DNA of 64,000 bases from NCBI RefSeq assembly GCF_009832905.1, contig NZ_CP047135.1:2148001-2212000 (forward strand), read 5' to 3'. The stretch comes from Stenotrophomonas sp. 364. GTDB taxonomy: Bacteria; Pseudomonadota; Gammaproteobacteria; Xanthomonadales; Xanthomonadaceae. The translations under genes and the position numbers were made by a program. This document shows, in pieces, positions 61,118 to 64,000 of the stretch; within the stretch, counting starts at the first letter, position 1; every line of letters begins with the position of its first letter. Under the pieces are notes generated by a model. That model was not told where the DNA came from, did not search any database, and saw only the letters and a program-made list of their open reading frames with translations.

Positions 61118-62839
61118 CGTTCCGGTTCCGGTGCAGTCGCAGCCGTTCCAGTGGCGCGTTTTGGGCGTCTGGCCGATGCCCGGGTTGAACGTGTTGCTGG
61201 GATCCAACTGCTGATAGAACGCGACCAGTGCCGGCTTGGCCGGGTACAGGTGGCCCACGTTGTGTTCGGCCGGGTACTCGGCACCACGCGCGTCCAGCAA
61301 TGCCCACATCGCATGCTCGATCGCCAGCGGATCTTCGCCTTTGCGCACGATGTAGTCCTGGTGGAACACGTGGCAGAAGAAGTGCCCGTAATACAGCTTG
61401 CCGGCCAGCTTGGCGTCGATGTCCGCCGGCAGCTGTTCCACCCACTGGCGGTCATCGCGGCGCAAGGCCACGTCCAGCGCGACGATATCCTGCACTGCAT
61501 CGCGGTGTACGTCGCGATACCGCACGGCCGCGCCTGCCACCGCAAAGCGATGCAGGAATGCCTTGCGGCCTTCATCGGCGGTGCATGCGAAGAAGTCACC
61601 CTCGCCATCGGCGAAGTGCGTGCGCAGGAAGGTCTCGGTGGCGGCCGCATCCCCTGCCGATACCTTCAGCAGCAGGTGGTGCTCGTAACGGTCACGGAAC
61701 TGCTTCATGCGGGGCGGCAGGTGCCCCGGCAGCAGGCGCATCATGGCCTGGATGACCCGGTCGGTGGCCCCAAGCAGCCCGACCATTTCGAACCAACCGT
61801 CGATGCGGCTCTTCAGCGCGAATGCAGCCGGTACCCGCGCGGTGCCCAGGCGATCGATGAGCAGGAAGGTGTCCTTGCCGTAGCGCTCGCCGATATCAAA
61901 CGCGTCGCGATGCAGGTACTCGCCGGAAATCGGCAGGCGCTCAAAGGCCGTCAGCAGGTGTCGGCGGACCGCGGTGAGATCCTCCATCGCGTTGCTGCCG
62001 ATGTAGAACACCTCGGCCGGTTCGCGCGCGAAGGTATCCAGCCGCACCGCGAACACCGCCAGCTTGCCGGCCGAACCGGCCGCTTCGTAGTGGCGTGAGG
62101 GATCGGCGTTATAGCGGGCCGGGGTGGACGCATCGACCTGGCGTACCTGCTCGGCATAGCGCGGATCGGAGGCGGCGCGGTCCGTGCGGTTGTCCACGTC
62201 GGTGCGTGCGTAGTCGCCGCGCTGCAGCCGCTCCAGGATCTGCTCGGGGGTGTCGCCCAGCGCGATGCCGAGATGATTGACCAGCTGCAGTCGCCCGTCC
62301 GCGTCGACCTGGGCGAACAGCGCCATCTCGGTATAGGCCGGGCCTCGCCGCACCAGCGCGCCGCCGGAATTGTTGCAGACCCCGCCCAGCACCGAGGCAC
62401 CAATGCACGACGAGCCGATCACCGAGTGGGGTTCGCGGTCCAGCGGCGCCAGTACCTTCTCCAACCGGTCCAACGTCGCCCCGGGCAGGCAGACCACCTG
62501 TCGGCCCTCGTTGATCAGCTGCACGCCAGTCAGGCGCAGCGTGTTGAGGATCACCACCGGCCGGTCGTAGTCCGCGCCGTCGGGCGTGGAGCCGCCAGTC
62601 AGGCCGGTGTTGGCGGCCTGCATGATGACCACGGCATCGGCAGCCACCACCGCCTGCAGCACGCGCCACTGCTCCAGCAGCGTACCCGGGCGGACCACCG
62701 CCAGCACCGGGCCGTTACCGAAGCGGTAGCCCTTGCGGAAGCGCCGGGTCGGCTTGTCGCCGCACAGCACGTGCGCATTGCCGACGATCGCACGCAGCTG
62801 CGCCAACAGCGTGGCCGGGCCCTGGGATGCAGCGTTCAT
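61112..62839 (-). CDS. dld: Quinone-dependent D-lactate dehydrogenase Dld
   Basis: 575 aa, near the length of E. coli Dld. FAD-binding landmarks are [18 protein letters not shown] near 73-90 and [20 protein letters not shown]. The C-terminal cap includes [19 protein letters not shown]. It oxidises D-lactate to pyruvate at the inner membrane face and passes electrons to quinone. The start overlaps the lldD stop by 4 bp, so L- and D-lactate oxidation are co-expressed. The last codons read GTG (Gly-Thr-Gly) and the stop is provided by the SMAG repeat. Confidence 0.95.
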   Translation of the reverse strand: MNAASQGPATLLAQLRAIVGNAHVLCGDKPTRRFRKGYRFGNGPVLAVVRPGTLLEQWRVLQAVVAADAVVIMQAANTGLTGGSTPDGADYDRPVVILNTLRLTGVQLINEGRQVVCLPGATLDRLEKVLAPLDREPHSVIGSSCIGASVLGGVCNNSGGALVRRGPAYTEMALFAQVDADGRLQLVNHLGIALGDTPEQILERLQRGDYARTDVDNRTDRAASDPRYAEQVRQVDASTPARYNADPSRHYEAAGSAGKLAVFAVRLDTFAREPAEVFYIGSNAMEDLTAVRRHLLTAFERLPISGEYLHRDAFDIGERYGKDTFLLIDRLGTARVPAAFALKSRIDGWFEMVGLLGATDRVIQAMMRLLPGHLPPRMKQFRDRYEHHLLLKVSAGDAAATETFLRTHFADGEGDFFACTADEGRKAFLHRFAVAGAAVRYRDVHRDAVQDIVALDVALRRDDRQWVEQLPADIDAKLAGKLYYGHFFCHVFHQDYIVRKGEDPLAIEHAMWALLDARGAEYPAEHNVGHLYPAKPALVAFYQQLDPSNTFNPGIGQTPKTRHWNGCDCTGTGTG

Positions 62840-63996
62840 GGCGCGGCCGCGAGGCGACGGGTGGCGTCCACCAGCGAATCGCGGCTGATGTCGGCGATGG
62901 TCTTCGCCCCGGTGAGCGTCATCGCCACCCGCATTTCCTTGGCCATCAGGTCCAGCAGATGGGCCACGCCGGCCTCGCCCTGCGCGGCCAGTGCATAGAC
63001 GAACGCACGGCCCAGCAGCACGCTGTCGGCGCCCAGCGCGAGCATGCGCACCACGTCCAGGCCACTGCGGATGCCCGAGTCGGCCAGGATCTTCAGTTCG
63101 CCCTTCACCGCATCGGCAATGGCCGGCAGCGCACGCGCGGTGGACAGCACGCCATCCAGCTGGCGGCCGCCGTGGTTGGAGACCACGATGCCATCGGCGC
63201 CGAACCGCACCGCGTCGCGCGCGTCGTCCGGGTCGAGAATGCCCTTGATCACCATGGGTCCTGACCAGAATTCACGGATCCACTCCAGGTCTTTCCAGGA
63301 GATGGAGGGATCGAAGTTGGCACCCAGCCAGCCGATGTAGTCCGCCAGCCCGGTCGGACTGCCGCGATAGGTGGAAATGTTGCCCAGGTCATGCGGGCGG
63401 CCGCGCAGGCCCACGTCCCACGCCCAGCACGGATGGGTAGCGGCCTGCAGCATGCGCCGCAGCGGCGCGTTGGGGCCGCTCATGCCCGAGTGGGCGTCGC
63501 GGTAGCGCGCGCCGGGGGTGGGCATGTCCACGGTGAACACCAGCGTGGTGACCCCGGCGGCCTTGGCCCGCTCCAGCGCATTGCGCATGAAGCCGCGGTC
63601 CTTCAGCACATACAGTTGGAACCACATCGGCCGATCGATGGCCGGCGCCACTTCTTCGATCGGGCACACCGACACCGTCGACAGGGTGAAGGGGATGCCG
63701 CGGCTGGCCGCCGCGCGCGCCGCCTGCACCTCACCGCGTCGCGCATACATCCCGGTCAGCCCGACCGGCGCCAGCGCCACCGGCATCGCCAGGCGCTCGC
63801 CGAACAGGGTGGTTTCCAGACTCAGCTCGGCCATGTTGCGCAGCACGCGCTGACGCAGCGCGATGTCGGCCAGGTCGGACACGTTGCGCTTGAGCGTGTG
63901 TTCGGCATACGCGCCGCCATCGATGTAGTGGAACAGGAACGGCGGCAGCCTGCGCTGCGCAGCCGCGCGGTAATCGGTGGAGGCGGAGATGATCAT
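62836..63996 (-). CDS. lldD: FMN-dependent L-lactate dehydrogenase LldD
   Basis: 386 aa. FMN-oxidoreductase landmarks are [52 protein letters not shown], and [11 protein letters not shown] with catalytic His275. The C-terminal [20 protein letters not shown] binds the FMN phosphate. It oxidises L-lactate to pyruvate with electrons to quinone. The start ATG lies 4 bp from the window edge, so upstream regulation cannot be seen. Stop and dld start overlap (ATGA). Confidence 0.95.
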   Translation of the reverse strand: MIISASTDYRAAAQRRLPPFLFHYIDGGAYAEHTLKRNVSDLADIALRQRVLRNMAELSLETTLFGERLAMPVALAPVGLTGMYARRGEVQAARAAASRGIPFTLSTVSVCPIEEVAPAIDRPMWFQLYVLKDRGFMRNALERAKAAGVTTLVFTVDMPTPGARYRDAHSGMSGPNAPLRRMLQAATHPCWAWDVGLRGRPHDLGNISTYRGSPTGLADYIGWLGANFDPSISWKDLEWIREFWSGPMVIKGILDPDDARDAVRFGADGIVVSNHGGRQLDGVLSTARALPAIADAVKGELKILADSGIRSGLDVVRMLALGADSVLLGRAFVYALAAQGEAGVAHLLDLMAKEMRVAMTLTGAKTIADISRDSLVDATRRLAAAP

Positions 63997-64000
63997 GGGA

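Noticed and set aside
60109..61650. Long 513-codon version of the DUF1543 gene
   Set aside because: Only the last 164 codons match DUF1543; the rest is antisense to dld and crosses the I78 gene and the SMAG repeat.
1..64000. CRISPR arrays, tRNA or rRNA genes, complete insertion sequences
   Set aside because: No direct-repeat arrays, cloverleaf-like sequences or intact transposase genes were seen on reading both strands.

Overview
The window looks like part of a Stenotrophomonas (or close Xanthomonadaceae) chromosome. Base composition is GC-rich with strong GC3 bias. A palindromic repeat at 61040-61117 begins with the GTAG tetranucleotide that marks the SMAG repeats described in Stenotrophomonas. 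The right edge carries an ordinary housekeeping pair (dld, lldD). Almost everything else, from 1 to about 60.1 kb, is one type VI secretion system (T6SS) locus with its effectors and immunity genes. All 13 core components are present (TssA-M, with four TssI/VgrG), plus PAAR, TagF, an OmpA-type protein and several accessory genes.

Layout. (1) 1-13.1 kb, minus strand: two effector modules, each headed by one of two closely similar VgrGs. The first is VgrG, DUF4123 adaptor, two DUF3304 immunity paralogues and a Tle1-like phospholipase. The second is VgrG, an Ivy-like lysozyme inhibitor, a lysozyme-like/M23 effector and a partial SH3/EF-hand protein. (2) 13.3-23.7 kb: tssA on plus, then a minus operon M15 peptidase, PAAR, unknown 474-aa membrane protein, tssM, tagF, ompA, and a divergent Ala-rich membrane protein on plus. 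(3) 23.7-33.5 kb: an AT-richer island with seven intact, mutually related membrane proteins (DUF6708-like) and one fragment. It is interrupted by a frameshifted SUMF1-type lipoprotein pseudogene and lies directly downstream of a VasX/BTH_I2691-like pore-forming effector. (4) 33.5-50.0 kb, minus: TPR lipoprotein, tssB, tssC, hcp, tssE, tssF, tssG, tssH, unknown 117-aa protein, vgrG, DUF4123 adaptor, VasX-like effector, immunity. (5) 50.2-60.1 kb, plus: tssJ, tssK, tssL, then a fourth VgrG module with a LysM/CHAP amidase effector and candidate immunity proteins on both sides. (6) 60.1-64 kb: DUF1543, an I78 inhibitor lipoprotein, dld and lldD.

How it works together. TssJ, TssL and TssM form the membrane complex. 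TssL lacks a peptidoglycan-binding domain, so the OmpA/BON protein may anchor it, and the M15 peptidase may open the wall. TssE, F, G and K with a VgrG form the baseplate, TssB/C the sheath, Hcp the tube, TssA the coordinator and TssH the recycling ATPase. Four VgrGs and one PAAR give alternative spike tips carrying cargo against lipids (Tle1), peptidoglycan (lysozyme/M23, SH3/EF-hand, LysM/CHAP) and membranes (VasX-like). Cargo loading seems to use two routes: DUF4123 adaptors paired with VgrGs ending in a shared Cys/Ala/Gly tail, and a transthyretin-like VgrG extension.

The most unusual feature is the expanded immunity array at 23.7-33.5 kb. All assignments come from reading translations and motifs by eye; no database search was run.
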